From Streptomyces sp. NBC_00663 (lineage in GTDB: Bacteria; Actinomycetota; Actinomycetes; Streptomycetales; Streptomycetaceae): a DNA stretch of 64,000 nucleotides. The DNA is taken from contig NZ_CP109027.1 in assembly GCF_036226885.1 (NCBI RefSeq), positions 5,022,001-5,086,000 on the forward strand, written 5' to 3'. Positions 25,536-34,300 of this stretch are shown here, piece after piece; within the stretch, counting starts at the first letter, position 1, and every line of letters starts with the position of its first letter. The notes below the pieces were generated by a model. That model had not been told where the DNA came from, ran no database searches, and worked only from the letters and a program-made list of their open reading frames with translations. The position numbers were made by a program, and so were the translations under genes.

Positions 25536-26603
25536 ATGTCTGAGACAACTGGTGCCAGCTACGCAGCCGCGGGCGTCGACATCGAAGCGGGCGACCGCGC
25601 CGTAGAGCTCATGAAGGAGTGGGTGAAGAAGACCCAGCGCCCCGAGGTCCTCGGCGGCCTCGGCGGATTCGCCGGCCTCTTCGACGCCTCCGCCCTCAAG
25701 AACTACGAGCGCCCCCTGCTCGCCTCCGCGACCGACGGAGTCGGCACGAAGGTCGACATCGCGCGCCAGCTGGGCGTCTACGACACCATCGGCCACGACC
25801 TGGTCGCGATGGTCATGGACGACATCGTGGTGTGCGGCGCCGAGCCGCTGTTCATGACCGACTACATCTGCGTCGGCAAGGTCCACCCCGAGCGGGTCGC
25901 CGCGATCGTCAAGGGCATCGCCGAGGGCTGTGTCCTCGCCGGCTGCGCCCTGGTGGGCGGCGAGACGGCCGAACACCCCGGTCTGCTGGGTCCGGACGAC
26001 TTCGACGTCGCCGGCGCCGGTACGGGCGTAGTGGAGGCCGACCGGCTCCTTGGCCCGGATCGCATCCGTACGGGTGACGCGGTGATCGCCATGGCGGCCT
26101 CCGGTCTTCACTCGAACGGGTACTCGCTCGTCCGGCACGTCCTGCTGAACCAGGCGGGCCTGTCCCTGGACGCGCGGATCGAGGAACTGGGCCGCACCCT
26201 CGGCGAGGAACTGCTCGAGCCCACCAAGATCTACTCGCTGGACTGCCTGGCGCTGACGCGCACCACCGACGTGCACGCCTACTCGCACGTCACCGGTGGT
26301 GGCCTCGCCGCCAACCTGGCCCGCGTGATCCCCGACGACCTGCACGCGATCGTCGACCGCTCCACCTGGACCCCGGCCCCGATCTTCGACCTCGTCGGCA
26401 GGACCGGCTCGGTCGACCGGCTGGAGCTGGAGAAGACCCTGAACATGGGCGTGGGCATGATCGCGATCGTCCCCGAGGAATCGGCGGACGTGGCGCTCAC
26501 CACCCTGGCCGACCGTGGGGTCGAGGCATGGATCGCGGGCGAGATCACCGACCGCGGTGACCGCACCACGGGTGCGGAACTGGTCGGCGACTACGCGGTC
26601 TGA
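25536..26603 (+). CDS. purM: Phosphoribosylformylglycinamidine cyclo-ligase (AIR synthetase)
   Basis: 355 residues; ATP-dependent ring closure of FGAM to AIR. Characteristic motifs: YAAAGVDIEAGD, GGFAGLFD, SATDGVGTKVDIA, HDLVAMVMDDIVVCGAEPLFMTDY, GGETAEHPG and HVTGGGLAANLARV. Usual length. It is cotranscribed with purF and ends at a strong terminator. Confidence 0.98.
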   Translation: MSETTGASYAAAGVDIEAGDRAVELMKEWVKKTQRPEVLGGLGGFAGLFDASALKNYERPLLASATDGVGTKVDIARQLGVYDTIGHDLVAMVMDDIVVCGAEPLFMTDYICVGKVHPERVAAIVKGIAEGCVLAGCALVGGETAEHPGLLGPDDFDVAGAGTGVVEADRLLGPDRIRTGDAVIAMAASGLHSNGYSLVRHVLLNQAGLSLDARIEELGRTLGEELLEPTKIYSLDCLALTRTTDVHAYSHVTGGGLAANLARVIPDDLHAIVDRSTWTPAPIFDLVGRTGSVDRLELEKTLNMGVGMIAIVPEESADVALTTLADRGVEAWIAGEITDRGDRTTGAELVGDYAV

Positions 26604-26616
26604 CAGGCAGCGCAAA

Positions 26617-26652
26617 ACCCGGTCCGGTGGTGTGGACCACATCGGACCGGGT
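26617..26652. terminator. Terminator between purM and DUF3073 gene
   Basis: ACCCGGTCCG pairs with CGGACCGGGT, with further pairing inside. It lies between convergent purM and the DUF3073 gene and can serve both. Confidence 0.85.
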
Positions 26653-26669
26653 GAAGCACAGCTGGAGCG

Positions 26670-26927
26670 TCAAGCGCCGCGGCGTTGCTGCGACGACGGA
26701 CCGGACTGATCGTCCTCGTCCTCATCGTCGTCGTTATAGAGATCCGCGTACTGGGAGTACGGGTCGTCTTCGTCGTCGTCGTCCTCGAACGGCTCGCCAT
26801 TCGGCGGCTGGCTCGAAGTCGAAGCGCCCAGCTCATTGGCCAGACGCGACAGGTCAGTCCCGCCGCTGCTGTACTTCAGCTGGCGGGCGACCTTCGTCTG
26901 CTTGGCCTTTGCCCGGCCGCGCCCCAT
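26670..26927 (-). CDS. DUF3073 family protein
   Basis: 85 residues from the ATG at 26927, with a GAGGGG ribosome site; the longer in-frame extension is not conserved in type. The N-terminus is highly basic (MGRGRAKAKQTKVARQLKY), followed by a short conserved SSGGTDLSRLANELG and an acidic Asp/Glu-rich tail with a tyrosine-containing PYSQYADLYND. This matches the actinobacterial DUF3073 family (from memory SCO4088), of unknown function; the basic head suggests nucleic-acid binding. Position beside purM is conserved. Confidence 0.92.
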   Translation of the reverse strand: MGRGRAKAKQTKVARQLKYSSGGTDLSRLANELGASTSSQPPNGEPFEDDDDEDDPYSQYADLYNDDDEDEDDQSGPSSQQRRGA

Positions 26928-27149
26928 GGCTCGACCCCCTCGGATACGGGGCTCGGTGGCCCCAGAGTCTTGACACGCGTTCATGATCTGGAACGGGCTC
27001 TCCGTGGAGAGACCCGTCCGTAGGGCTTCCACGGTACCTGAGCCCGCGCCCATACGGTACGTCGCCCGCAGGACGTGCCTGGCCCCAGAACCCTCGAGGT
27101 GCCCTGTCCTCGCTGGTCAACGGCGATTTTAACCACTTCTTGGCGGCCG

Positions 27150-27196
27150 ACCCGCCGACGAACGTGAGAGTTCTCTCTAAGTGCCCGTCGGCGGGT
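27150..27196 (-). terminator. Inverted repeat downstream of vdh
   Basis: ACCCGCCGAC and GTCGGCGGGT form a perfect 10-bp stem with a 27-base loop, 26 bases past the vdh stop on the minus strand. The loop is long for a terminator. The rest of the DUF3073-vdh gap shows nothing further. Confidence 0.55.
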
Positions 27197-27221
27197 ACCG
27201 CTCACGGCCCGGCCGCGGCGA

Positions 27222-28319
27222 TCAGCGGGCCCTGCGCGCCAGTGCCGCCTCGTGCATCCGCTGCTCGGCGATCCGGTCGGCCGCCGCGGCCGGCGGGATA
27301 CCGTCCGTCTTCGCACGTGCGAATATGGCGAGCGTGGTGTCGTAGATCCTCGCCGCCTTGGCCTTGCAGCGGTCGAAGTCGAAGCCGTGCAGCTCGTCGG
27401 CGACCTGGATGACCCCGCCCGCGTTCACCACGTAGTCCGGCGCGTAGAGGATGCCGCGGTCGGCGAGATCCTTCTCCACACCCGGGTGCTCCAGCTGGTT
27501 GTTGGCCGCACCGCAGACGATCTTCGCCGTGAGCGCGGGCACGGTGTCGTCGTTCAGAGCGCCGCCCAGGGCGCAGGGGGCGTAGATGTCCAGGCCCTCG
27601 GCGCGGATCAGGGTCGCGGTGTCGGCGACGGCCGTCACGCCCTGCGGGTGCGCCGCGAGGATGCGGCCCACGGCCTCCTCGCGCACGTCCGTGATGACCA
27701 CCTCGGCGCCCTCCTCGCGCAGGTGGGTCACCAGGTGGCGGCCGACCTTGCCGACGCCCGCGATGCCGACCTTCCGGCCCGCCAGCGAGGGGTCGCCCCA
27801 CAGATGCTCGGCGGAGGCCCGCATGCCCTGGTAGACGCCGAAGGCGGTGAGCACCGAGGAGTCGCCCGCGCCGCCGTTCTCCGGCGAACGCCCGGTCGTC
27901 CACCGGCACTCCCGGGCGACGACGTCCATGTCGGCGACGTACGTGCCGACGTCGCAGGCCGTGACGTAGCGCCCGCCCAGCGAGGCGACGAACCGGCCGT
28001 AGGCGAGGAGCAGCTCCTCGCTCTTGACCGTGTCCGGGTCGCCGATGATCACGGCCTTGCCGCCGCCGTGGTCGAGACCGGCCATGGCGTTCTTGTACGA
28101 CATCCCGCGCGCGAGGTTCAGGGCGTCGGCGACGGCCTCCTCCTCGGTCGCGTACGGGTAGAAGCGCGTGCCGCCGAGTGCGGGGCCCAGCGCGGTGGAG
28201 TGGAGAGCGATGACGGCCTTGAGTCCACTGGCACGGTCCTGGCAGAGCACGACTTGCTCATGACCGCCCTGGTCCGAGTGGAACAGGGTGTGCAGGACGC
28301 CGGCTGATACTTCGGTCAC
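27222..28319 (-). CDS. vdh: Leucine/valine dehydrogenase (Glu/Leu/Phe/Val dehydrogenase)
   Basis: 365 residues. NAD-dependent oxidative deamination of branched-chain amino acids, feeding branched acyl-CoA for fatty acids and polyketides in Streptomyces. The GTG at 28319 is preceded by AGGAG with an 8-base spacer. Key parts: substrate-binding LGPALGGTRFYPY, catalytic lysines in ARGMSYKNAMAGLDHGGGK, and Rossmann motif GIAGVGKVGRH near residue 180, then IYAPCALGGALND. Context (purM, DUF3073, vdh, bldC) matches the S. coelicolor vdh locus from memory. The substrate could be leucine as well as valine. Confidence 0.95.
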   Translation of the reverse strand: MTEVSAGVLHTLFHSDQGGHEQVVLCQDRASGLKAVIALHSTALGPALGGTRFYPYATEEEAVADALNLARGMSYKNAMAGLDHGGGKAVIIGDPDTVKSEELLLAYGRFVASLGGRYVTACDVGTYVADMDVVARECRWTTGRSPENGGAGDSSVLTAFGVYQGMRASAEHLWGDPSLAGRKVGIAGVGKVGRHLVTHLREEGAEVVITDVREEAVGRILAAHPQGVTAVADTATLIRAEGLDIYAPCALGGALNDDTVPALTAKIVCGAANNQLEHPGVEKDLADRGILYAPDYVVNAGGVIQVADELHGFDFDRCKAKAARIYDTTLAIFARAKTDGIPPAAAADRIAEQRMHEAALARRAR

Positions 28320-28541
28320 TGTGGTGACTCCTGGATGCGTAGCGGCGGTTGGGACCAGCTCCCGTAAGGGTGGCGGGCGCTGTGGGCACGAGATTAGAGC
28401 CTGGCTGCACCCGCCCACCTCGCCGTGCTCAGGATCACCTACCCACGGAGTACCCCCGTGCGACGATTTGCATAGATTTCCCGCGCGTTTGTCAGCGGGT
28501 TCCGCAGGTTTTCCCGGCAGTGGGCGGGGGAGGGAGCAGGC

Positions 28542-29384
28542 GTGCCCAAGGTGTCCTCGGTGGTCGTCCCGTACCCGACCTATCTCCGCGTGTACGAACC
28601 GCTGGCCGCCTTCCCGGAGCCGGAACGCGGCCACTGGGCCCGCTACGCCCGCCGCCCCGACCGTCCCTCGTACCAGGACGAACTGCGCCGCTCCCTGGCC
28701 GACTTGCTGCCCACCCCGCCGGTCCCGGTGCCGGTGCACGAGAGCAGCGACGCCTTTGTGCTGGACGTCGACGGCGTGGTCTGCGTCTGCCCCTGGCGGA
28801 CCCGGCTGCGCGGCTGGCAGGCGCTGGGGGAGCTGGCCGAGGAGCTGCCGAAGCCGGTCCTTGAAGCGGTGCTGCCAGAGGTCGTACGGCTCCAGGCCGC
28901 CAAGGATTACGAGCGGTGGCTGATCCGGAACCCGGACGCCCGCCCCTGGATCCGCTCCTCGACCTGGCAGGTGCCGCTGCACTGGTTCGTGCTGGTCGGC
29001 GACGAGGAGCGGTCCTTCGACAAGGGGTCGGGGGACATCCCGCCGATGCTGCGCTACCGGACGCCGATGGTGCAGGCCCGGCGGCGGGTGGCGCGGGCCC
29101 TCAGGACCCTGAAGGACACCCTCGACGAGGGGCCGCTCATCGACGGCCTGGTGGACGTGGGGCGTTGGCTGGAGGAGTTCCATCCGCGCTCGCTGGTCGA
29201 GCTGGACTACGGCGGCCTCGTGCATGTGCTGCCGGCCGGCGAGCTGGAGGACGACCACTCGGCGGCGGACGTGGCCGAGGGCATCGAGGCGCTGCGGCAG
29301 GGGGACGGGGCGGCCGCGGGGGAGGCGTACGGGCGTCTCGTGGAGCGTTGGCGGTCGGTCAGGGACCGGCGCTCGGCGAACTGA
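28542..29384 (+). CDS. Conserved actinobacterial hypothetical protein
   Basis: 280 residues, GTG start with the strong ribosome site GGGGGAGGGAG. No recognised domain, signal peptide or membrane helix. Features: an N-terminal KVSSVVVPYPTYLRVYEPL block, a central HWFVLVGDEERSF, and RTPMVQARRRVARALRTLKDTL, probably a helical segment. It sits between vdh and bldC, where (from memory) Streptomyces genomes keep a hypothetical of the same size, suggesting a conserved housekeeping role. Function unknown. Confidence 0.85.
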   Translation: MPKVSSVVVPYPTYLRVYEPLAAFPEPERGHWARYARRPDRPSYQDELRRSLADLLPTPPVPVPVHESSDAFVLDVDGVVCVCPWRTRLRGWQALGELAEELPKPVLEAVLPEVVRLQAAKDYERWLIRNPDARPWIRSSTWQVPLHWFVLVGDEERSFDKGSGDIPPMLRYRTPMVQARRRVARALRTLKDTLDEGPLIDGLVDVGRWLEEFHPRSLVELDYGGLVHVLPAGELEDDHSAADVAEGIEALRQGDGAAAGEAYGRLVERWRSVRDRRSAN

Positions 29385-29909
29385 GCGCGGCTCAGGTCAC
29401 GAACGGATGTTTGACGTGACGCTCGTTTTGGGGTTTTGTCCTCGCACTGAGGTGCCTGTGTGCCTTGAGGCTCTCCCGACATGGGACGTACGTCACGATC
29501 CGGGCGTTCGCCTCAACTGAGGCTCAAGTGCGGTCAAGCGTGATGGACCGCACGTACCTGGCTCTTGCGTCTCTTCCCCCTCCTCATGCCAAAATAGGAC
29601 AAGGGGCCCGGGGGAGGTTCCGCTTTGGGGGGTCTGGTGACTCCTGATCGCTCTGTGACTGATCGTCACAGCGGCGTGACTGTCCGCTATGGCATGGTCC
29701 ATCGGCCTCTGTCGCCGATGAACATCCTGGGGGCAATTCCATCGGTTTGGCCGACGAGGCTGGACGGATGGTGTAGTTGTAGTGCCGAGGACAAGCCGTT
29801 CGTCCTATAACCGACTCGACTCGCGTCCGCCATTTCGGGCAACGCGGGTCAAGGTGCAGAATTTAGAGGAAAGAACCGAGAACGATCGGTTCTCCCGAGG
29901 AGGCCGCTC
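29385..29909 (+). promoter_or_regulatory. Upstream region of bldC with two perfect inverted repeats
   Basis: 525 bases without a gene. It holds CTGTGAC-TGATC-GTCACAG at 29653-29671 and CATCGGC-CTCTGTC-GCCGATG at 29700-29720. The first resembles a Crp-type site but with a 7-base rather than 6-base spacer. A long regulatory region is expected for a developmental gene. I could not pick a single convincing promoter. Confidence 0.55.
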
Positions 29910-30116
29910 ATGACCGCTCGCACCCCTGATGCCGAGCCGCTGCTGACCCCGGCTGAGGTCGCCACCATGTTCCGTGTGGACCCGAAGACGGTCACGCGGT
30001 GGGCGAAGGCCGGGAAGCTTACTTCCATCCGTACGCTCGGCGGGCACCGCCGCTACCGCGAGGCGGAGGTCCGTGCACTGCTCGCGGGCATCCCGCAGCA
30101 GCGCAGCGAGGCCTGA
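29910..30116 (+). CDS. bldC: Developmental regulator BldC (MerR-like DNA-binding protein)
   Basis: 68 residues, ATG with ribosome site GAGGAGG. It is a single winged-helix MerR-like domain: LLTPAEVATMFRVDPKTVTRWAKAG is the helix-turn-helix and IRTLGGHRRYRE is the wing. Unlike true MerR proteins it has no dimerisation helix or effector domain; BldC is known to bind direct repeats cooperatively in head-to-tail arrays and to delay entry into development. Length and sequence are as expected for Streptomyces BldC. Confidence 0.97.
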   Translation: MTARTPDAEPLLTPAEVATMFRVDPKTVTRWAKAGKLTSIRTLGGHRRYREAEVRALLAGIPQQRSEA

Positions 30117-30260
30117 ACCAACTGAATAACGGGCAAACCGGCAGGTCCCCAACGTGCCGATACGTCCGTGACAACGCTTCACAAGCTCCAAACGACGCGG
30201 GTTCCGCCCCAACGGGACCCACGCCCGAGCTCATCCCAGAACCTCACAGGGTGCGTCGTC

Positions 30261-30300
30261 GATCGCGCTGGACTCCGCCGAGTCCAGCGCGATCTTTTTT
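30261..30300 (+). terminator. Strong rho-independent terminator after bldC
   Basis: A perfect 14-bp stem, GATCGCGCTGGACT with its complement, a 6-base loop and a run of six T, the most classical terminator in the window. The following stretch to 30576 (about 275 bases) holds nothing I can name. Confidence 0.93.
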
Positions 30301-30576
30301 GTGCGCGGACCGTGGGCTGTCACCGGGCTCTGTGAGCGGGCTTGTCGGAGTCTGGGGAGGGGTGTCGGATCTCCTGTGGGCGGCCCCTCCAGGCTGGTGC
30401 AATTGCACATATTAAATTGACCAGTTGTAGGCCGGGTGTAAGTACCGCGCTTCCAGAAACTCATGCGGTGACACCCGTCACATGCCAGAGTCCTTGTTGC
30501 GTCTGACTCAGGTGCGCTAGAGGAGGTGCGCGTTCCACCGTCCCACGCGCGCACGGGTGTTGGGGGCCGCCGGTGG

Positions 30577-30768
30577 TCACGCGGTCGAGGGACTTTCGTC
30601 CTCGATCGCCTCCTCCACGGCCTCGCCGGCCCCCGGACCGGAGTCCATGGCCAGCCGCAGCAGCTGATGGCAGATCGGGCAGTGGCGCGTCAGATGGCGA
30701 TAGGAGGAGGCGGCCGCCAGATGGGCACGGAGCAACGCCCGCGTCTCGTGCCTGACCGAAGCCGCCAT
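30577..30768 (-). CDS. Small DUF6274-type protein
   Basis: 63 residues, ATG at 30768 with an excellent ribosome site GGAGGTGG. The sequence (ASVRHETRALLRAHLAAASS, then RHLTRHCPICHQLLRLAM) carries a His-Cys-x-x-Cys-His motif, H-C-P-I-C-H, that could bind a metal, and ends in an acidic Glu-rich tail. It looks like the Streptomyces DUF6274 family, of unknown function. It lies between bldC and hrpA. Confidence 0.8.
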   Translation of the reverse strand: MAASVRHETRALLRAHLAAASSYRHLTRHCPICHQLLRLAMDSGPGAGEAVEEAIEDESPSTA

Positions 30769-30900
30769 ACGCCACCTCCAGGGGCCACAGAGGGACCGGG
30801 CCCTGTCTTCTGGGTACCGACCGAATGTGACGCCGTCAAGACGGCGTGAGGCGACTTGGGGGCTGTGCGGGGAGACGTCCAGCTGGTCGACGCACGAAAA

Positions 30901-30928
30901 GAGGCCCGGATCCGAAGATCCGAGCCTC
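30901..30928 (-). terminator. Terminator at the distal end of the tRNA-Asp repeat unit
   Basis: GAGGCCCGGATC and GATCCGAGCCTC pair with minor mismatches around a short loop. On the minus strand it follows the tRNA-Asp region and its decayed copies. Confidence 0.6.
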
Positions 30929-30930
30929 TC

Positions 30931-31228
30931 ACCGCGGTCCTGACGGGATGTGCTGTACCCGATTGCGGCTGCGCCGCGGGCGCGGCCTCCGCCTTGACGG
31001 GGTGGCGAGTTGGCTTGGGGTGTGAGGTGAGTATGAAGAAGGCCCGCTTTCCCTGAAGGGTGCGGGCCCTGCTTCTCACCGCGGTCCTGACGGGATGTGC
31101 TGTACCGGATTGCGGCTGCGCCGCGGGCGCGGCCTCCGCCTTGGCGGGGTGGCGAGTTGAGTTGGGGTGTGAGGTGGGCATGAAGAAGGCCCGCTTTCCC
31201 CGAGGGGTGCGGGCCTTGCTTCTCACTG
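30931..31228 (-). repeat. 147-bp tandem duplications of a tRNA-Asp-terminator unit, decayed
   Basis: A unit beginning ACCGCGGTCCTGACGGGAT occurs at 30931 and 31078 and, as the true tRNA-Asp 3' end, at 31225, exactly 147 bases apart. Each decayed unit keeps the tRNA acceptor/T-arm edge (CGGTCCTGACGGGAT), CCGCGGGCGCGGCCTCCGCC and GGGTGGCGAG, but its T loop and anticodon region are changed, so it cannot be a tRNA. Each unit also carries a hairpin around AAGGCCCGC...GCGGGCCT, the tRNA terminator. The two decayed copies are more than 90% alike by eye. Confidence 0.88.
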
Positions 31229-31303
31229 CGGTCCTGACGGGATTTGAACCCGCGGCCTCCACCTTGACAGGGTGGCGAGCACTCCAAACTGCTCCACAGG
31301 ACC
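31229..31303 (-). tRNA. tRNA-Asp(GUC), copy 1
   Basis: Minus strand: acceptor GGTCCTG/CAGGACC with discriminator G, anticodon loop CTGTCAA giving GTC, T-loop GTTCAAATC, no encoded CCA. Identical to copy 2 at 37038-37112. Followed by its own terminator hairpin (about 31186-31215) and two decayed copies. Confidence 0.95.
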
Positions 31304-31397
31304 AGGTTTCGCGGCGCTTATTCCTGCGTTGCGCTGCGAGAAGGACTGTACAGGAGGGTGCGGGTCCTGCGCGAACTCACCCTGTGTGCAGGGTCGG

Positions 31398-34300
31398 TTA
31401 CGGGACAGCCGCGTCGATCGCCTTCCCGATCCGCTTGTCCGAGACGGGGTACGCCGTGCCCAGCGCGTGGGCGAAATAGCTGACCCGGAGCTCCTCGATC
31501 ATCCAGCGGATGTCCAGGACGGCGGCCGGGACCGGGCGGCCCTGCGGCAGCTGCTCCAGGAGCCAGGCGTACTCGTCCTGCATCTCGTGGACCTTCTCCA
31601 TGCGGGTGGTGTCCCGCTGCACGGACGTCGGCATCTGCTGGAGGCGGCGGTCCGCCGCCACCAGGTAGCGCATGAGGTCCGGCAGCCGGCGCAGCCCCGT
31701 CGCCGTCACGAAGCCGGGCTTCACGAGGGCGTCCAGCTGCTTGCGCACGTCCGTCAGGTTCGCGAGGAGCGCGGGGCTCCGAACGGTCTTCAGACGGCGC
31801 TCACAGGCCTGCCAGGCGGCAAGGACCTGCTGCACCTGCCCGACGGTACGGACGGTGGTGTCGACGATCTCCGCGCGGACCTTGTCGTACAGCTTCCGGT
31901 ACGACTCCTCGTCCCACGCCGGCCCCCCGAAGTCGCCGATCAGCTTGTCCGCCGCCGCCATCGCGCAGTCGTCGAAGAGGGCCTGGACCGTGCCGTGGGG
32001 GTTGGCCGAGAGCGCCAGCTTCTGGGCGTTCGTCAGGTGATCGCTCGCGAACTTCGCCGGGTTCACCGGGATGTTGCGCAGCACCAGCCTGCGCGTGCCC
32101 TTCCACATCGCCTCGGACTGCTCGGCCTCCGTGTCGAAGAGCCGGACCGAGACGGTGTCGCCGTCGTCCACCAGGGCCGGATACGCCTTCACCGGCTGGC
32201 CGGCGCGGCGGGTCTCGAAGACCCGCGTCAGCGTGCCGATCGTCCAGTCGGTGAGGCCCTTGCGCTCCAGGGACTCGCCGCCCTGGCGCTCCGCGGTGGC
32301 CGCGGCGGCCTGGGAGAGGGCCTGGCGTGCCTTCGGCCTCAGCTGGAGCTTCAGCGCCTCCAGATCCTTGTCCTCGGCCAGCTTGCGGCGGCGCTCGTCG
32401 ACGATCCGGAAGGTGATGCGGAGGTGGTCCGGGATCTTCGACCAGTCGAAGTCCTCGGCCTCGAAGGGCACGCCGACCATGCGCTTCAGCTCACGGGCCA
32501 TCGTGAGCGTCAAAGGCTCCTGGAGGGGGACCGCCGTGTCCAGGAAGCGCTTGGCGAAGTTCGGGGCCGGGACGTAGTTGCGGCGGATCGGCTTGGGGAG
32601 GGAGCGGATGAGCTCCGTGACGACTTCCTCCCGCAGGCCCGGGATCTGCCAGTCGAAGCCCTCGTCCGTGACCTGGTTGAGGACCTGGAGCGGGATGTGG
32701 ACGGTCACACCGTCGGCGTCCGCGCCCGGCTCGAACTGGTAGGTGACCCGGAACTTCAGCTGGCCCTGCCGCCAGGAGTCGGGATAGTCGGCCTTGGTGA
32801 CCGCCTCCGCCGACTCGCGGATGAGCATCTCCCGCTCGAAGTCGAGGAAGTCGGGCTGCTCGTGCCGCTTGCGCTTCCACCAGGAGTCGAAGTGGGCGCC
32901 GGAGACGACGTGTTCGGGCACCCGCTGCTCGTAGAAGTCGAAGAGGGTGTCGTCGTCCACGACGATGTCCCGGCGCCTGGCCCGGTGTTCGAGCTCCTCG
33001 ACCTCGCTCAGCAGCCTGCGGTTGTCGGCGTAGAACTTGTGGTGCGTACGCCAGTCGCCCTCGACGAGCGCGTTGCGGATGAAAAGTTCGCGGGACGTCT
33101 CCGGGTCGATCCGGCCGTAGTTGACCTTGCGCTGGGCGACGATCGGCACGCCGTACAGCGTGACCTTCTCGTACGCCATCACGGCCGCCTGGTCCTTCTC
33201 CCAGTGCGGTTCGGAGTACGTCCGCTTCAGCAGATGCTCGGCGAGCGGCTCGACCCACTCCGGCTCGATCTTCGCGTTGACCCGGGCCCAGAGGCGTGAA
33301 GTCTCCACCAGTTCCGCCGACATGACGAAACGGGGCTGCTTCTTGAAGAGGGACGAGCCGGGGAAGATCGCGAACTTGGCGCTGCGGGCGCCCAGATACT
33401 CGTTCTTGTTGCCGTCCTTCACGTCCTTCATCCCGATGTGGGAGAGAAGGCCGGCGAGGAGGGAGACGTGGACGGACTGGTCGGCCGCGTCCTCCTCGTT
33501 GAGATGGATGCCCATCTGCTTGGCGACGGTACGCAGTTGCGTATAGATGTCCTGCCATTCGCGGATGCGCAGGAAGTTCAGGTACTCCTGCTTGCACATC
33601 CGGCGGAAGGAACTCGAACCCCGCTCCTTCTGCTGCTCGCGGATGTACCGCCACAGGTTCAGATAGGCGAGGAAGTCGCTGGTCTCGTCGCGGAAGCGGG
33701 CGTGCTGCTGGTCGGCCTGGGTCTGCTTGTCGGCGGGGCGCTCACGCGGGTCCTGGATGGACAGCGCCGCCGCTATGACCATGACCTCGCGGACACAGCC
33801 GTTCTTGTCGGCCTCCAGGACCATCCGCGCCAGGCGCGGGTCGACGGGCAGCTGGGCGAGCTTGCGGCCGGTGTCGGTGAGGCGCTTGCGTGCGTCCTTC
33901 TCGGCCGGGTTGAGCGCGCCGAGCTCCTGGAGGAGCTGGACGCCGTCGCGGATGTTGCGGTGGTCCGGCGGGTCGATGAAGGGGAACTTCTCGATGTCAC
34001 CGAGGCCGGCCGCGGTCATCTGGAGGATGACGGAGGCGAGGTTCGTACGGAGGATCTCCGCGTCCGTGAACTCCGGGCGGGCGAGGAAGTCGTCCTCGGC
34101 GTAGAGACGGATGCAGATGCCGTCGGACGTACGGCCGCAGCGGCCCTTGCGCTGGTTGGCGCTGGCCTGCGAGATCGCCTCGATGGGCAGCCGCTGGACC
34201 TTGGTGCGGTGGCTGTAGCGGCTGATGCGGGCGAAGCCGGGGTCGATGACGTACTTGATGCCCGGGACGGTGAGGGAGGTCTCGGCGACGTTCGTCGCCA

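Noticed and set aside
29653..29671. Calling the bldC inverted repeat a Crp site
   Set aside because: The spacing is N7 instead of N6 between GTG and GNCAC, so it does not meet the consensus; kept as an unassigned repeat.
31272..33299. 675-codon plus-strand frame opposite hrpA
   Set aside because: It starts inside tRNA-Asp and mirrors the hrpA reading frame; no domain.
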